A program made the translations under genes and the position numbers. Below the pieces are notes generated by a model. The model made no database searches and was not told the DNA's origin. It saw nothing but the letters and a program-made list of their open reading frames with translations. Positions 52,278-64,000 of a stretch of DNA of 64,000 nucleotides are shown here, piece after piece. The DNA is from Cinnamomum chago (lineage: Eukaryota > Streptophyta > Magnoliopsida > Laurales > Lauraceae), in NCBI GenBank assembly GCA_038049695.1, contig CP142452.1, forward strand, positions 27,764,501 to 27,828,500, in the 5' to 3' direction. Position 1 is the first letter of the stretch; each line of letters begins with the position of its first letter.

Positions 52278-55200
52278 TGTAAGACCCCGACCCGAGTGAA
52301 CCCGATTAGTGCTAATTTAGTTGCGTGTTAGTACTAAGCTCGATTAGTTTTTGACTAAGTGGAGTTTGGATTAGCTTTGTTTATAGTTTTGGGCTAATTT
52401 GAATGTTTTGATTTGCTTTGTGCTAGTAGGGCCCTTTGGGGGTTCCCTTTCTTGACATTGCATGTGTTTGAGGATTTATCGGAGGTTTTTACATTCATGA
52501 TTTTAATCCCGTTTTACTCGCTTTGATGATCCCTACAACTTTCATGTTGATCCCGTCCTCGTTTGAGGTCCCGAAACCCGATTTCATATCATTGAGGGTA
52601 AAACAGTCATTTCACACCAAATCTGTACCCAAACTCAGTATTCTCGAAACCCGCGAAACATATACTTTTTAGAAACTAGATATTTCGACGATCACTTCTT
52701 CCTTCTTCGTCGAATTCATCCGAGGTTCCGATAGAGATGATTTCATCCCATTTAGTTCCTTTAGTAGTGGGACCCAATTCATTGTTAACAAAGGGGAAGC
52801 CATTAACCCATTCACTTCATTTCCATTTTTTCCAGCACAAGAGGTGAGAGCTAGGGTTTTCTTCATCTTCTTCTTGCTCTTGCCTTTTATCACTCAATCC
52901 ACTCTCAAGCTTGCACCAAGAGAAGATTAGAGATCATCATCTTCTTCCTCATCACCTTAACTCTCCATTGACACCATTGCTAGAGAAAAGCATTCATCAC
53001 AAGACCTTCTTTGAGCTCACCATTGCCATTAGAGGACCTTGCAAGTAAGTAACCCCCTTCACCTCCTAGATTGGTGTTCCTTTAACCCTATAGGAGTTTC
53101 ACCTTCATTATTGGAAGGTTTCTTGGTGATTTCATTGTTTGACCATGTTAGGGTTTTATTTGGGAATTTTGCCTTGTAGCTTGGATTCATCATCTTGGAA
53201 GACTTGATAGAGCTTGATTTCTTTGTTAGAAGACCTAAGGCAAGTGAATAAATGATTTTCCTAAGCTTTTATTGATTTTTGGACATTTTCCATTAATGTG
53301 CATTTATTGCTTTAATTTGAAATGAATGCTCATGATAAGTATTAATGACACATTTATAATCTTGGAGAAGTAGTGGTTTATGGCATTGAATGTCTTCTTG
53401 TTTTGTTGCAAAGGTACATATAGATTGTGAAATGGTTCCCTTCTCCTTTCTCCTTGTGTTGAATGTATGGTTGGTGGAGGAGAATTTGATTGATTAAGGG
53501 GAGGATTTGTTGTAGTTTGGAGGGAGAAACAGGCTCCTCATTTGATGTGTAAGAAGGGCTAAAAGAAGGTTGTAAAAAGGAAGAGAAAGAGAGGAACTGA
53601 ACTGCCCGGAATTCAGTTTCTGGACAGTTCGCTCGAGCGACCTGTCCAGAAAGGGATACGGGTTTTCCAGTAGCTTGGTCGCTCGAACGCATTTTAATAT
53701 CCGCTCGACCGATGGGTTCGCTCGAGCGAACCCTTCGATTCGCTCGAGCGATGCGGTCTGCCTGAACTGTTTTAATGCACTAGTACAGAAATTTCGACCG
53801 ATCGATCGGACCGAAGTGAATTTTGAGATTTTTTTTATGTTTCTTGGTTCTAGGTGGGACCTTGGCTACCCTCCTTGGACTCACTTGACTATATGTGAGG
53901 ACGTCTTGAGCGGATGCTCCTCACGGTTGGTTTGGTAATATCGATGTTCACTTCATTCAATCATGAACGGGACGGAATGACGCGATATCTTCTTTATATC
54001 TAAATACAAGACTTTTCCTTAGTTATCGCGAATTCTATTCCTTTCGATGACTGAGAAGGTTGCTCGATGTCTCCGAATTAACATCATACCTAGGACGGAC
54101 CGTTTATAGTATTGATTTTCTATCATAACATCTAGTTATAACCATAAGCTCATTTTAAGTTTTGAAAATTATAAAAGTGCATAAGGAGCCCGGGATGTCT
54201 TCAACTCAAGGAGTACCAAGTCATATCTATGATCGACATACGGGACCCCTATTCACTCAAATAGATCTTAAAACATTTATCTTTCCCGAATTGGTATAGT
54301 TCATCATATTTCTCTATTTCCAAGATTTACATGTCATGAGTTGTTTTCCCGAAAGCATGATAGTAGCATTGACTTGTCTCGAAATGTATTGCCCGACATG
54401 AAATGACAGCGTGCCCTTGAGCACCCCCGTTTTACCCGTTTATTTACTGTACTCGATTTACTTGCATATGTCTCGATGTGTTATTTATCCTATGAGTCGG
54501 CATCACTAAGCTTGGATACCTTGTCGGTTTGATCCACCGACTTGGAAATCCCTCTCCCGTCCCGCCAGCTGCAGTTTGGATCCCGATACCCGGTTTATTA
54601 CCGTGGTCCCGTCCCGATACCCGGTTCGCTACCGTGGTCCCGTTCCCGTATAATTATATTGTATATATGTATACGTTGTTTCTCCTCACCTTGCGTGACT
54701 GAGATCGACGTCCCGTGATACTGTTGTCACTTTAGTGACAGAGGACTTAGCTTTATGTGATTGCCACCTTGTTATTCCCGATTCCTAAAATACCTCATAT
54801 ATTTTTATCTTGTTTACTTGTTTTATAGCAAATGATTTACCTGTTTTATGAGAGTTCTTGTTTAAACAGATTTCTATGCTTTTCAACAGATTTCATCTAT
54901 TATATGTTGTTGCATCTTTTCATTCTCTTGCCAGACCGTCGTGTCTGATCCTTTGCTTTGGTACTCAGGTCCCGTTGCCGGTTTCCTTGAGGAGGAGCCG
55001 GAGGAGGCGGTAGGTGAGCTGCAGCCTCTAGTTGAGTGGCGTGCTGACGATGTCATGTAGACATCGGGTTGCCAAGAGGCGTAACATTTTGGGGAGGACT
55101 TATTAACCATTCTTTTGGGTTATTCTTTTGTAGTATTGGCCTTTGTTGGCCTCTAATTTTGGGGAATGTAACTAAATGATATTTTGTCTAACTTTAACAA

Positions 55201-55469
55201 CTTTTGGGAAACTTGCTAGATCATTGCTCATTCTGATCCAGTTTTGATATTTAATATTAATGCTTGCATGATTAGAGATAGTCTACTATTTGATTTGCTA
55301 CACGCTTCCGCACTCAACAGAAATATTCATGCAAGGTTGTGATATCCTCACCGCGGACACCTGTGGGAAATTAAATAAATTGTATATTGTGGAGGTAGAT
55401 AATCATCATCCACTTCTAATTAGTCCCGATCCCGGATCAGTCCTGCGGGCCCGGTCCGGGGTCGCGACA
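52278..55469 (+). mobile_element. Solo LTR of a Tekay-like gypsy family (3192 bp), TSD GGCAG
   Basis: It starts TGTAAGACCCCGACC and ends GGGGTCGCGACA, flanked by GGCAG at 52273-52277 and 55470-55474. The order of segments resembles the gypsy A/B LTRs: a TGTAAG start, a GTTTGA...CCCGA stretch, a pyrimidine-rich leader with TAGGGTTTTC, an octamer cluster, and a distal GAGTGGCGTGCTGACGATG block (GAGTGGCGTGCTGATGACG at 27331 in B). No pol is inside. Frames at 53378-53938 and 54883-55499 look spurious. It splits the second Tat element just before its protease. Confidence 0.9.
53631..53807 (+). promoter_or_regulatory. Cluster of GCTCGAGC-type octamers in the solo LTR
   Basis: GCTCGAGC is at 53631, 53720 and 53742; GCTCGAAC at 53681; GCTCGACC at 53703; and GATCGATC at 53800. 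The 53681/53703 and 53720/53742 pairs are 22 bp apart. All share the TCGA centre. Function is unknown. Confidence 0.5.
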
Positions 55470-56230
55470 GGCAGCGAGTGCAACAATTGCCTTCGATAAG
55501 GATGACCTCCTATTAGGCGAGACAAAGCACAACCGGCCCCTGTACTTCACAGGGTCATCAAAGAAATGCCAATACACAGAGTCCAGATCGACCCAGGTTC
55601 TGCACTCAATCTCATCTCTACTTCGGCACTCGAAGAGCTGAGTATTCCACCTAGCAAGCTGAGCCACACGTTTGTATCCATCTTTGGGTACGATGGGAGC
55701 GCTCAAAGGCCTATCGACAAAATCAGGTTCAAGTTGCAAATCGGTGATATTATCTCTGAAGTCACTGTGTACGCAATAAGAACCCCTTCATGCTACAACA
55801 TCCTTCTTGGACTCCCCTAGATACATGAGAACGGTGTCGTCCCTTCAACTCTACATCAGTGCATCAAGTTCGTTGGCAACAACGGCTTAATACATCCAGT
55901 GTTTGCAAACAAAAATCCCTTCAAAGGCAAAGACATCCATCTTGCAGACGTTCAAATGTACAAAGTTGAAGAAGAAGGAAAGGAGGAAGAAACAACGCCC
56001 TTTGCCAAAACCTCCAGAAAGATAAAGGCAAGGCTCCGGAAAAAAAAATCTTCCGGCAAAATCGAAGAGAGCATTCATTATCCCTTCGCTGTCTCCTTCA
56101 AACCTTCAAAGCCTTTAGTAATCACTACCACGACAAAGAAGACAAAACAAAAGTCTGGGGGCAAGTTCACTGTCTCCTTCATGTCTATTATGCAACACGG
56201 AATCGGATTCAGAGCCAGAAGATGATACAT
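55470..56230 (+). pseudogene. Second Tat element: protease, broken
   Basis: A frameshift near 55560 precedes the IDPGSALNLIS active site. The match to the first Tat protease continues through CYNILLGLP, then a TAG (55818-55820) replaces the conserved Trp of RPW. The acidic linker follows to about 56225, with an early TGA. It is about 80 percent similar to the first copy by eye and non-functional. Confidence 0.88.
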
Positions 56231-57290
56231 CATCAAGCCAAGCTGATACTCAACAAGTTCAACCCGCTCTCACTCCATTGGAGACACCTGCCGATGTAGA
56301 AAACCCTACGTCTGCTTCCTTCGTCGTGCCGGCAACTTCAGCAGAAGAAAAGACGATCTTCTTCCATAAATCAGAAGTCTCTTCACCAAAATCTTCGCTT
56401 GAACCTTTCCAAAATGAAGGTATGCCTCAACTATTCCTTTATAGTCCAATGGCACAAGCTAACATGAAGAAATTGGGCTATGCTGCTCAAAATCCAATCG
56501 GTTTGGGAGGTGGTTGTGGTATTCTTACACCATTGGAACTCACCCTGGCCTAAAGTCAACTGGAGGATTGGAAACTTCATCGTCACATAGACAAGTCTTC
56601 ATGCGGTTTAGGATATGATCCTGACACTCCTATGAGACAGTTGACACAAAGGCTACAAAGTCGGTTTGCTAACCAAGCCTCAACATCTTGTGTCCATGAA
56701 GACATTGATCTCCCTGAATATCTCTTTGAGGAGTCACCCATCAAGGATTCAGGAAGCTCTTCCAATCTGTATGATTTCTCTGACGATGAAGAGGAATTGT
56801 CCGATGACACAGACGCACGGTTATTAGGCCAGAAGAACCATCGTCTCCAAAAGGAGTACCTTACTTCGACCCACTTTCAACAAGCGATTGGGATCATTTC
56901 ATTGCCAGTCTTGAGAAGAATATCGATCAAGAAGACCCATGGACAAAAACAAAGCCTTGGTCTGTAAATGCCTTTGGGACTCCAGAAGGTCTTGTTAAGT
57001 TGGAAGCCTCCGAAAACATTGTGGAGGAATCACTTTCAAACCTTCCAACAGAAGATCTTGTTCAAAAGATAAACTTGGGACACCTGATAACCCACGTCCT
57101 GTATTCATAAGTAAGAATATAAAGGATGATGAGTTACCCGAGTATATTGCTTTTCTTCGTGAGTTCGTTGATTATTTTGCATGGTCTTACGCTGAAATGC
57201 CTGGCTTAGACTCCAAAATAGCAGTCCACAAACTTAATCTAAAAAAAATATCGAGCCTGTCAGATAAGGCCAAAGAAGATTCCGTCCTGA
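56231..57290 (+). pseudogene. Second Tat element: G-patch and pre-RT region, broken
   Basis: The 56278-56553 frame runs straight from the protease linker into the G-patch motif (MKKLGYAAQNPIGLGGG), showing that protease and RT shared one frame in the ancestor. Stops and frameshifts follow (TAA near 56551; shift near 56850), then SKNIKDDELPEYIAFLREF-like sequence near 57110-57170. It is non-functional. Confidence 0.82.
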
Positions 57291-58838
57291 TGTGATGGAC
57301 AAAATATAATAAGAAGTTCAGAAACTCAAAAGCGTTGGCTTCATCTGCGAGGAACAACATCCTAACTGGTTAGCCAACATCGTCCCCGTGACAAAAAAAA
57401 TGGGCAAATCAGGGTCTATATTGACTATAGAGACCTGAATAATGCTTGCCCTAAAGATGAATTTCCGCTCCCTATACCAGAGGTGATGATTGACAACACC
57501 TACGGATTCGAGCGAATGACATTCATGGATGGATTCTCTGGCTACAATCAGATAAAGATGCATCCTGAAGATGAAAGACACACATCATTTCAGACTCCAT
57601 TCGGCATGTATTGCTACACAGTCATGCCATTTGGTCTGAAAAATGCTGGTGCAACATATTAAAGGGCTATGATGAAAATATTCCAAGATATGCAGTACAA
57701 GACGGTCGAATGTTATATTGATGACCTCGCTGCCAAAAGCAGAAGAAAAGAAGACCACCTCAAAGATCTTCGAGAAGTCTTCCTCCGACTTTGCAAACAC
57801 AAACTGTGGATGGATCCACTAAAATGCTTCTTCGGTGTCTCATCGGGTAAGTTTCTCGGATTCATAGTTTGGAAAGGCGGAATAGAACTTGACCCCACCA
57901 AAGTCAAGGCTATCCTAGAAATGCCATCTCCAAGAACCCTAAGACAACTAAAAGGGCTTCAAGGGAGGTTGGAATACATTCAACGGTTCATCTCCAATCT
58001 GTCAGGAAAGTGCTGTCCATTTTCTCGCCTAATGAAGAAATGTATGGACTTTGTTTGTGATACTGAATGTGAAGTTGCATTTCAAGACATCAAGACGTAC
58101 CTGACCAAGCCTCCAGTGTTGGCTGCCCCCACAACTGGAAAATCATTCATCTTGTACACAAGAGCTCTCGATTACTCTTTGGGCGCCCTACTAGCACAAG
58201 AAAACGACGAAGGAAAAGAAGCTGCTCTATATTACCTCAGCCGCATGTTGGTAGGTGCAGAGCATCGCTACTCTCCAGTCAAAAAAGAATATCTTGCAGT
58301 GATGTTCGTCGTACAAAAGCTGCGTCACTATCTGCTGTCCAATACGGTATACCTGATTTTGAGGATCAACCTCTTAAAGGTCCTTGTCACAAAAGCAGAT
58401 TCTCTCAATGCCCGATTGGCAAAATGGTCCATCCTTCTGTCGCAATTCGATATTAGGTATGTACCACAAAGGGCAATCAAAGGCCAAGCTCTAGCAGACT
58501 TCCTCGCAGAGCACCCATTGCCTAAGGATTCTCCACTCAGGGACGATCTCCCAGACGAATCTGTCTACAATGTGGAAACTTCCTTACCAAATGCATCCTG
58601 GGACATGTACTTTGACGGCGCAACCAGGACAAATGAAAAAGGAAAGCAAATATCGGGAATCGGCAACTTCTTTGTCAATCCCGACAAATACATGATTCCA
58701 CATGCTTTCTCGCTACTAGAACCATGTTCAAACAATGTAGCTGAGTACCAAGCCCTGATTATAGGATTGGAACTCGCCCTCGAATTTGGCATCACCATGC
58801 TGGAAGCTTTTGAGGACTCACAATTGATTGTCAACTAG
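57291..58838 (+). pseudogene. Second Tat element: reverse transcriptase and both RNase H domains, broken
   Basis: The RT start (57300-57665) is split by frameshifts and a TAA replacing Gln near 57660. From 57669 a long open stretch of 389 codons has YIDD (Val to Ile relative to copy 1), the inactive first RNase H (LYTRALDYS) and the archaeal-type RNase H (FDGA, NNVAEY; EDSQLI in place of GDSQLI). It ends in a TAG at 58836-58838 where copy 1 has Gln. The product cannot be made whole. Confidence 0.9.
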
Positions 58839-60391
58839 ATGAATCAAAAATTTGAAGTCAGGGAGCCTGATCTGTTGCCTTACTACAACAAGGCGCAATC
58901 GCTCCGACAAAAGTTTGACATTTGTCACATCACCCACATCCCCAGAGGTGAAAACATCCGTGTAGATGCCCTGGCCGGACTCGCCCATCTATGGCAATCC
59001 AAAAGGGGGAAAACTTGCAAATCACAGTGTGTCAAAAAAGGATTCTCCCTCCTCTTTACATACACCAAGCAGTTGCTGAATGCCACCAAGTGGTTGGAAG
59101 TCGGATGTCCATCCTCAAACCTTCGATCGGTGACTAGAGGGAACCATTCATTGATTACATTATGTTCGGAATCCTATCTGAAGATCCAAAAGAACGGGTA
59201 AGCCTTCAAAGACGAGCCCCAAACATGCATTTGGATATTCCTTCAAAAATGCTTTACAGAAAACCCTTCAATGGAGTACTTCTATACTGCTTGTCACAAC
59301 AAGAAGCCGAGGAAACTCTCAAAGAAGTACATGATGGTCTTTGTGGAGCTCATCAGGCCGGTCCTAAGCTCTACGATCAGATAAAAAGGTTAGGTTATTA
59401 TTGGCCTATCATGGGAGTTGACGCTATGCAATTTGCTAAACGCTGCCAACAATGCCAAGTTCATGGAGATTACGACCACATGCCTCCAGAATGGCTACAT
59501 CCCATATTGATCTCATGGCCATTCGAAGCCTGGGGTATGGACATCATAGGTCTTATCTCTCCCTCATCAAGCAAAGGTCATCGCTTCATCTTCGCCACTA
59601 CGGATTATTTTTCTAAGTGGTCAGAAGCATTTGTGCTCAATGAAATGAAGACCTCATCAGTCCTTCAATTCTTGTGCACCAACATTATCTGTCGCTTCGG
59701 CATACCTAAAAGATTTATCCATGATAATGAACTACAGTTCTGGGATCACAGATTCTACAGGTTCTGCGACAAGTACAAAATCCAAAGTTGTCCTTCGATT
59801 CCATATAATCCGGCGGCGAATGGACTGGCAGAGGCCTTCAACAAGACACTCTACAAAATTCTCAAGAAAATGGTCTCTAGTCACAAAAGAGACTGGGCCG
59901 ACAAACTACCTGAAGCCTTGTGGGCCTATCAAACCACCGTTCGAGGACCAACCCATAGTACACCATTCTCTTTGGTCTATGGATCCGAAGTTGTTGTCCC
60001 TTTGGAAGTACAAATTCCTTCCTTAAGGGTATCTTTGCAAAATGATATGATGCAAGAAAGCAATGTCAAATTGAGACTCCAAGAATTGGATAATCTCGAT
60101 GAAAGACGGCTTGAAGCTCTACAAAGAACTGAGTTATACCAAGCACGCATGGTAGGATCTTTCGACATGAAGGTCAAGCAACGCGCCTATAAAAAGGGTG
60201 ACTTGGTTCTTGCAGTAAAAAGACCAATGGTTTTCGCCCACAAATCCAAAGGCAAACTCGGACCAAAATGGGAGGGACCATTCATCATCGACAAAGTCTT
60301 CTCCAACGGCGCATACGCTCTTCTAAACATGGAGGGCAACAGATGTATGCTGCCCATCAACGGCAAGTTCTTAAAGCGGTACTACCCTTGA
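58839..60391 (+). pseudogene. Second Tat element: integrase
   Basis: The piece 58839-59201 continues RNase H and the spacer, then the frame shifts. From 59162 there are 409 open codons with the HHCC finger (RCQQCQ), catalytic D (GMDIIG), D (HDNELQF) and E (NGLAEAFN), and the KRYYP end at 60391. The integrase itself is uninterrupted, but it is cut off from the rest of pol by frameshifts. Confidence 0.9.
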
Positions 60392-62065
60392 AGACTTATG
60401 CCACTAGGTAAGAGCAATGCCTGCACAGTCAAACCCTATTTCCAGGTACTTGCTCGTCAAACGCACTCCTTTTGGAATTTTCATCCTTATGTTGAAATTT
60501 CTAAAAAAAAATCTCAAAACAATGCTTACTTTCATAGTTTCATTATTAAAAAAAAAATCCAAAAATCCAAGTTTAGGAGCCTCTTCCCGGACTTGACCGA
60601 ATTTTCAATCCTTGAACCCAAAATTCATGGTTTGAAAAAAAATCAGGACTCAGGAATTTTCACCCTAGTCTACCTCAACTTTTACAACCAAAAACGGTTT
60701 TAAGTCAAAATTTACGACCCTTGTGTCTTTAAACAAAAATGGTTTTTTAGAAACCGTGGGGAAGTGACGCTCAATCGATACTCGCAAAACTCAAAAATCG
60801 GAAGGATGCGAACCCCATTCGATACTTCCAAAATTTCAAAACCGCAAGGAAGCGACACCCTGTTGATACTTGCGAATTTTCAAAAATCGTGGAGACGCAA
60901 CATTCCAGTTGATATCTACAAACCCAAAATTCAAACAAAAACCGAGGTCAAAAAAAAAAAAAAGACCTCAAATTTCAAAAATCGTGGGGAAGTGACATTC
61001 AGTTGATACCCACAAAACCAAAATTTTTGAAAAAGCAAGGAAGTGACATCCAGTCGATACTTGCACCCTAATTCGCAAGGAAGCGACATCCAGTCGATAC
61101 TTGCACCCCAATTCGCGAGGAGGCGACATTCCATCGATATTCGCAAACCGAATGAGCAAGAAAGCGACATTCCATCGAGACTTACAACACCATTCAGCAG
61201 GGAGGCAACTTTTAGTCGATACTTGCATCTTGAAAACCAAAAATCGGCTTCTATGCCAAAAACCAAAATCGGCTTCTATGCCAAAAACAAAATCTGGCTT
61301 ATGCCAAAAATCTAAAATTTGGCTTTCATGCCAACAAAATAAAACTCGATTTTCAAAAAAAAATCTGGCTTTCATGCCAAAAACAAAAAAATCGGCTTCC
61401 ATGCCATTCCAAAATTTCGGCTTCCATGCCAAAAAACAAAAACGGCTCTCATGCCAATTCAAAAATCGGCTTTCATGCCAACCCAAAATCGGCTTTCATG
61501 CCACCTCAAAAATTCGGCTTTCATGCCATCTCAAAAAAAAAAAAAAACTTTGGCTTCCATGCCACAAACAAATTTTGGCTCTTATGCCACAAAATTTGGC
61601 TCTCATGTCATCTCAAAAAAAATTCGGCTTTCATGCCATCTCAAAAAAAAAAAAAAAAAACTTTGGCTTCCATCCCACAAACAAAGTTTGGCTCTTACAC
61701 CACAAAACTCGACTCTCATGCCATCTCAAAAAAACTCGGCTTTCATGCCATCTAAAAAAAAAAACTTTGGCTTCCATGCCACAAAATTCGGCTCCCATAC
61801 CATCTCAAAATCTAGTTTTCAAGCTATCAAAAAACCAGGCTTTCGCCGCAAAATTTGGCTTTCATGCCCAAAACAACCCTTTGACAAAAGATTTTCACAA
61901 AATGATAACCTTTTGATCTCCAAACAAACATCCTACGTTTGCTTATTATCATCAAAAAGAATTTGAGCAAGAGGTATATAAAGTACTAAAAATGTTTTTT
62001 ACATGGAGGTACCTAAAAAGAAGAGAAGAAGAAAAAAAGAGTTTGTTACAAAAGTCAGGAGCTCA
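60392..62065 (-). repeat. Second Tat element: 3' UTR with two hairpin minisatellites
   Basis: The A-rich stretch to about 60755 matches 37861-38232. Then come the TATCGA...TCGC units (60755-61240) and about 20 units of TCGGCTTTCATGCCA type (61230-61870), the inverted equivalents of 37450-37860 and 36780-37450. Frames here are repeat artefacts. Unit number and tail length differ from the first copy. Confidence 0.82.
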
Positions 62066-64000
62066 GTCTAACATGGTATTCAACCAAAGATTCAACTCCT
62101 CAAGCAGACTCTTGGCCTTAGCCTCTAAAGCTTCCAGGTCACGCTTCTTCAAAATCTTTTCATAAAAAGCGACAGAATGCCGCGACCCATCTGTAGCGCA
62201 GGGAAGCTCTTCCCAAAGAATCTGCCTTTGCTCATACTCTTAAGTCTTCCTTCGGAGATTGCTCTCAGCCTCCTAGACTTGGCGAATCAGAGTCCCTTCT
62301 CTAGCACGAACTTCCACAATGGCGGCGCATTTTGCAGCAGCTTGCTCCTTCAAAAGCTCAAGATGCTGCCTGGTCTCAACGACCTCTATATCAACACGGC
62401 GCAGGTCTTCTGTTAGCTCAATGATAACCAACTCAGTGACGTTCCTCTCCCAAACGAATTACTTCCGAGTCCGCGAGATCTCGTTCAGCTCAGACTTGAC
62501 CTCACCAGAAGGCTTCAAAAACATCTCATTGAAGAAGTCACCACTTGGGAAGTTCTTGGTCTCATTTCACTTGTTGCCTAGAGCTATGACTTCATCAACA
62601 AAAGCCTTCGCACCCGCAATGTCCAGACCGACCTCTTCGTTATCAGCAAGGATGTCTTGTACATGTTTTATCATGCCAAAGCCAGCTCCTAAATAGCCAG
62701 AAGAAAAAGTTTTGATCCATGAGCTCAAAACGCTCTTCAACACTTTCTTCGCATGCTCAAGAGATGGCTCGGATGAACGCTCGCCCCTCTCCATTGGCCG
62801 ACTGCCCGTGTCATGCCCTACTGGAGGAGTGATCATCAGACTCTTTCTAATCAGAGACACTGGCAAAGGAATCTGCTCAAAAGATTTCATCTCTGCTGTA
62901 ATAAAACTGGAAGAAGAAGTCCCTACTTCCGGACCAACTGCATGCATCCCCTACTCTGGCATTGAGAAAGACGGAGGAACATCTTCTGCTACCTCACAAT
63001 CTGCAAGAAAAAAAGGGTATGAATATGATCCTGTTGAAAACTCATTATCATCAGGGTTATTGTTACAAATACCTTCTTCGACGATCGGCGGAATGCTTTT
63101 TGCCTCCATGAGTTCATCTAAAGAGTCATCAAAAGCCGCATCCATGGATGGCTAGAAATCGTCGGAATCCTGTGGCAAGTCAGCTGGCAAAAAAACAAAC
63201 AGCATGTTAGCAAATCACAGCACAGACAAAAAGAAAAGAAAACATGAAGAAGTCGTACCAGGTGAATATTCTGGAATCACGCCAGAGTCCGTCGGTTCTT
63301 CTTCAGATGCCGCAATCGGATCCGTCACTGCTTCAACAGTCGGAACCTCAGGCATCACCAAATCATCATCTCCCACTAAAAAAGGGAGAGAAAGAAAATA
63401 AAAAACAAGAAAATCTCAGCAAAAAGAAACGGAAAGAGAAAGAGGAGGAATCATACCTTCACCAATGGTCTCTTCCTCTCGGCTCCTCTTTTCCAGAGGC
63501 TCATCAGCATCCCCTGACATCTCTTCAGCAATGGTGGGAGGGACTTCCGAGTCAGGAGAATCATCATGTCGTCTCTTATTACGGCATTGTCCTCTCTACC
63601 TCTTGCTTCTATGGGCCGGTTTACTCGAAGTATCTGTCCCATCATCAAAGTCAGGACCTTCGCTTAACTCCTCACCCGATGGTCTGCTCCTCCCAGTGGA
63701 CTCCAAGGAAGCCTTCGTTCGTTCCGCTTGCATCCAAGCGTCGATCTCGGCCTCCTCCTCTTCTAGCTGTCTCAAGACCTCACCAGGTATCTCTTGTGCA
63801 GCTCCTGATCTGATGATGTCTTGTTCACCGAGAAAGCCTATCTTGTGCTTCTCACCAGCAAGGAAGGCTAGAACTTCCTCTCGACGGACTCCATCTGATC
63901 TACCAAGACCCTTCCCAGAAGATTGCTTCACACATCAAGCCCGGTACACTAAAAAGCTCTCTACAAACCATTTTGTAAAGCCAGCAGTCCGGACAGTGGG
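62066..64000 (-). pseudogene. Second Tat element: antisense gene, multi-exon, broken, runs off the window
   Basis: This matches the first copy's antisense gene on the minus strand. The stop is at 62066-62068. Exons appear at 62066-63000, 63074-63183, 63259-63375 and from 63457 rightward, with GT...AG introns 63001-63073, 63184-63258 and 63376-63456. The two right-hand exons have no counterpart in the first copy; they encode an acidic stretch (LEEEEAEIDAWMQAE) and an N-terminal part with EEVLAFLAGEKHKIGFLGEQ. The large exon has stops (near 62270 and 62566), so the gene is dead here. I do not recognise the family; plant-mobile-domain-type proteins of transposons are one possibility. Confidence 0.7.

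Overview
This window is flowering-plant intergenic DNA made almost entirely of nested LTR retrotransposons. The signs are Ty3/gypsy elements of the chromovirus (Tekay-like) and Tat/Ogre-like lineages, Ty1/copia pol with a plant-type short LTR, initiator-Met tRNA primer sites, and 5-bp target-site duplications (TSDs) at every intact boundary. I see no host gene, rRNA, tRNA or CRISPR. The species cannot be named from the sequence.

Layout. (1) 1-18068 is a head-to-tail array of a non-autonomous LTR element, LTR-internal-LTR-internal-LTR-internal-LTR, with a period of 5232-5233 bp. The copies are almost identical and have no coding capacity. The array ends inside a decayed Tekay-like gypsy pol. 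(2) 18069-27753 holds that gypsy remnant (A) and a second truncated copy (B). A's LTR is interrupted by a 1.74-kb solo LTR with TSD GGATT, and B supplies the empty site. (3) 27754-31520 is Ty1/copia debris on the minus strand with a 163-bp LTR, split by a 2.22-kb solo LTR of the same family as the array (TSD TAGAC). (4) 31521-51686 is a 20.17-kb Tat-lineage gypsy element on the minus strand (TSD GGTAT), inserted into the copia reverse transcriptase. It carries an extra ORF before gag, gag-protease, G-patch/RT/dual RNase H, integrase, several tandem-repeat zones, and a spliced gene on the opposite strand with its own TATA box. Its 5' LTR was later patched with about 478 bp copied from the neighbouring copia. 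(5) 51687-51937 is the other end of the copia RT. (6) About 51938-64000 is an older, broken Tat element on the plus strand, interrupted by a 3.19-kb solo LTR (TSD GGCAG). It runs off the window inside its own antisense gene.

Most unusual. The array element is built, in LTR and internal region alike, of consecutive hairpin modules with 7-15 bp complementary arms; one helix keeps its pairing in a diverged LTR through a paired substitution. The Tat minisatellites are also hairpin repeats with swapped or covarying stems. Several LTR families share clusters of self-complementary octamers centred on TCGA, often at 21-22 bp spacing. In the array family these frame an AACGGTCA palindrome at a fixed distance from TATA.
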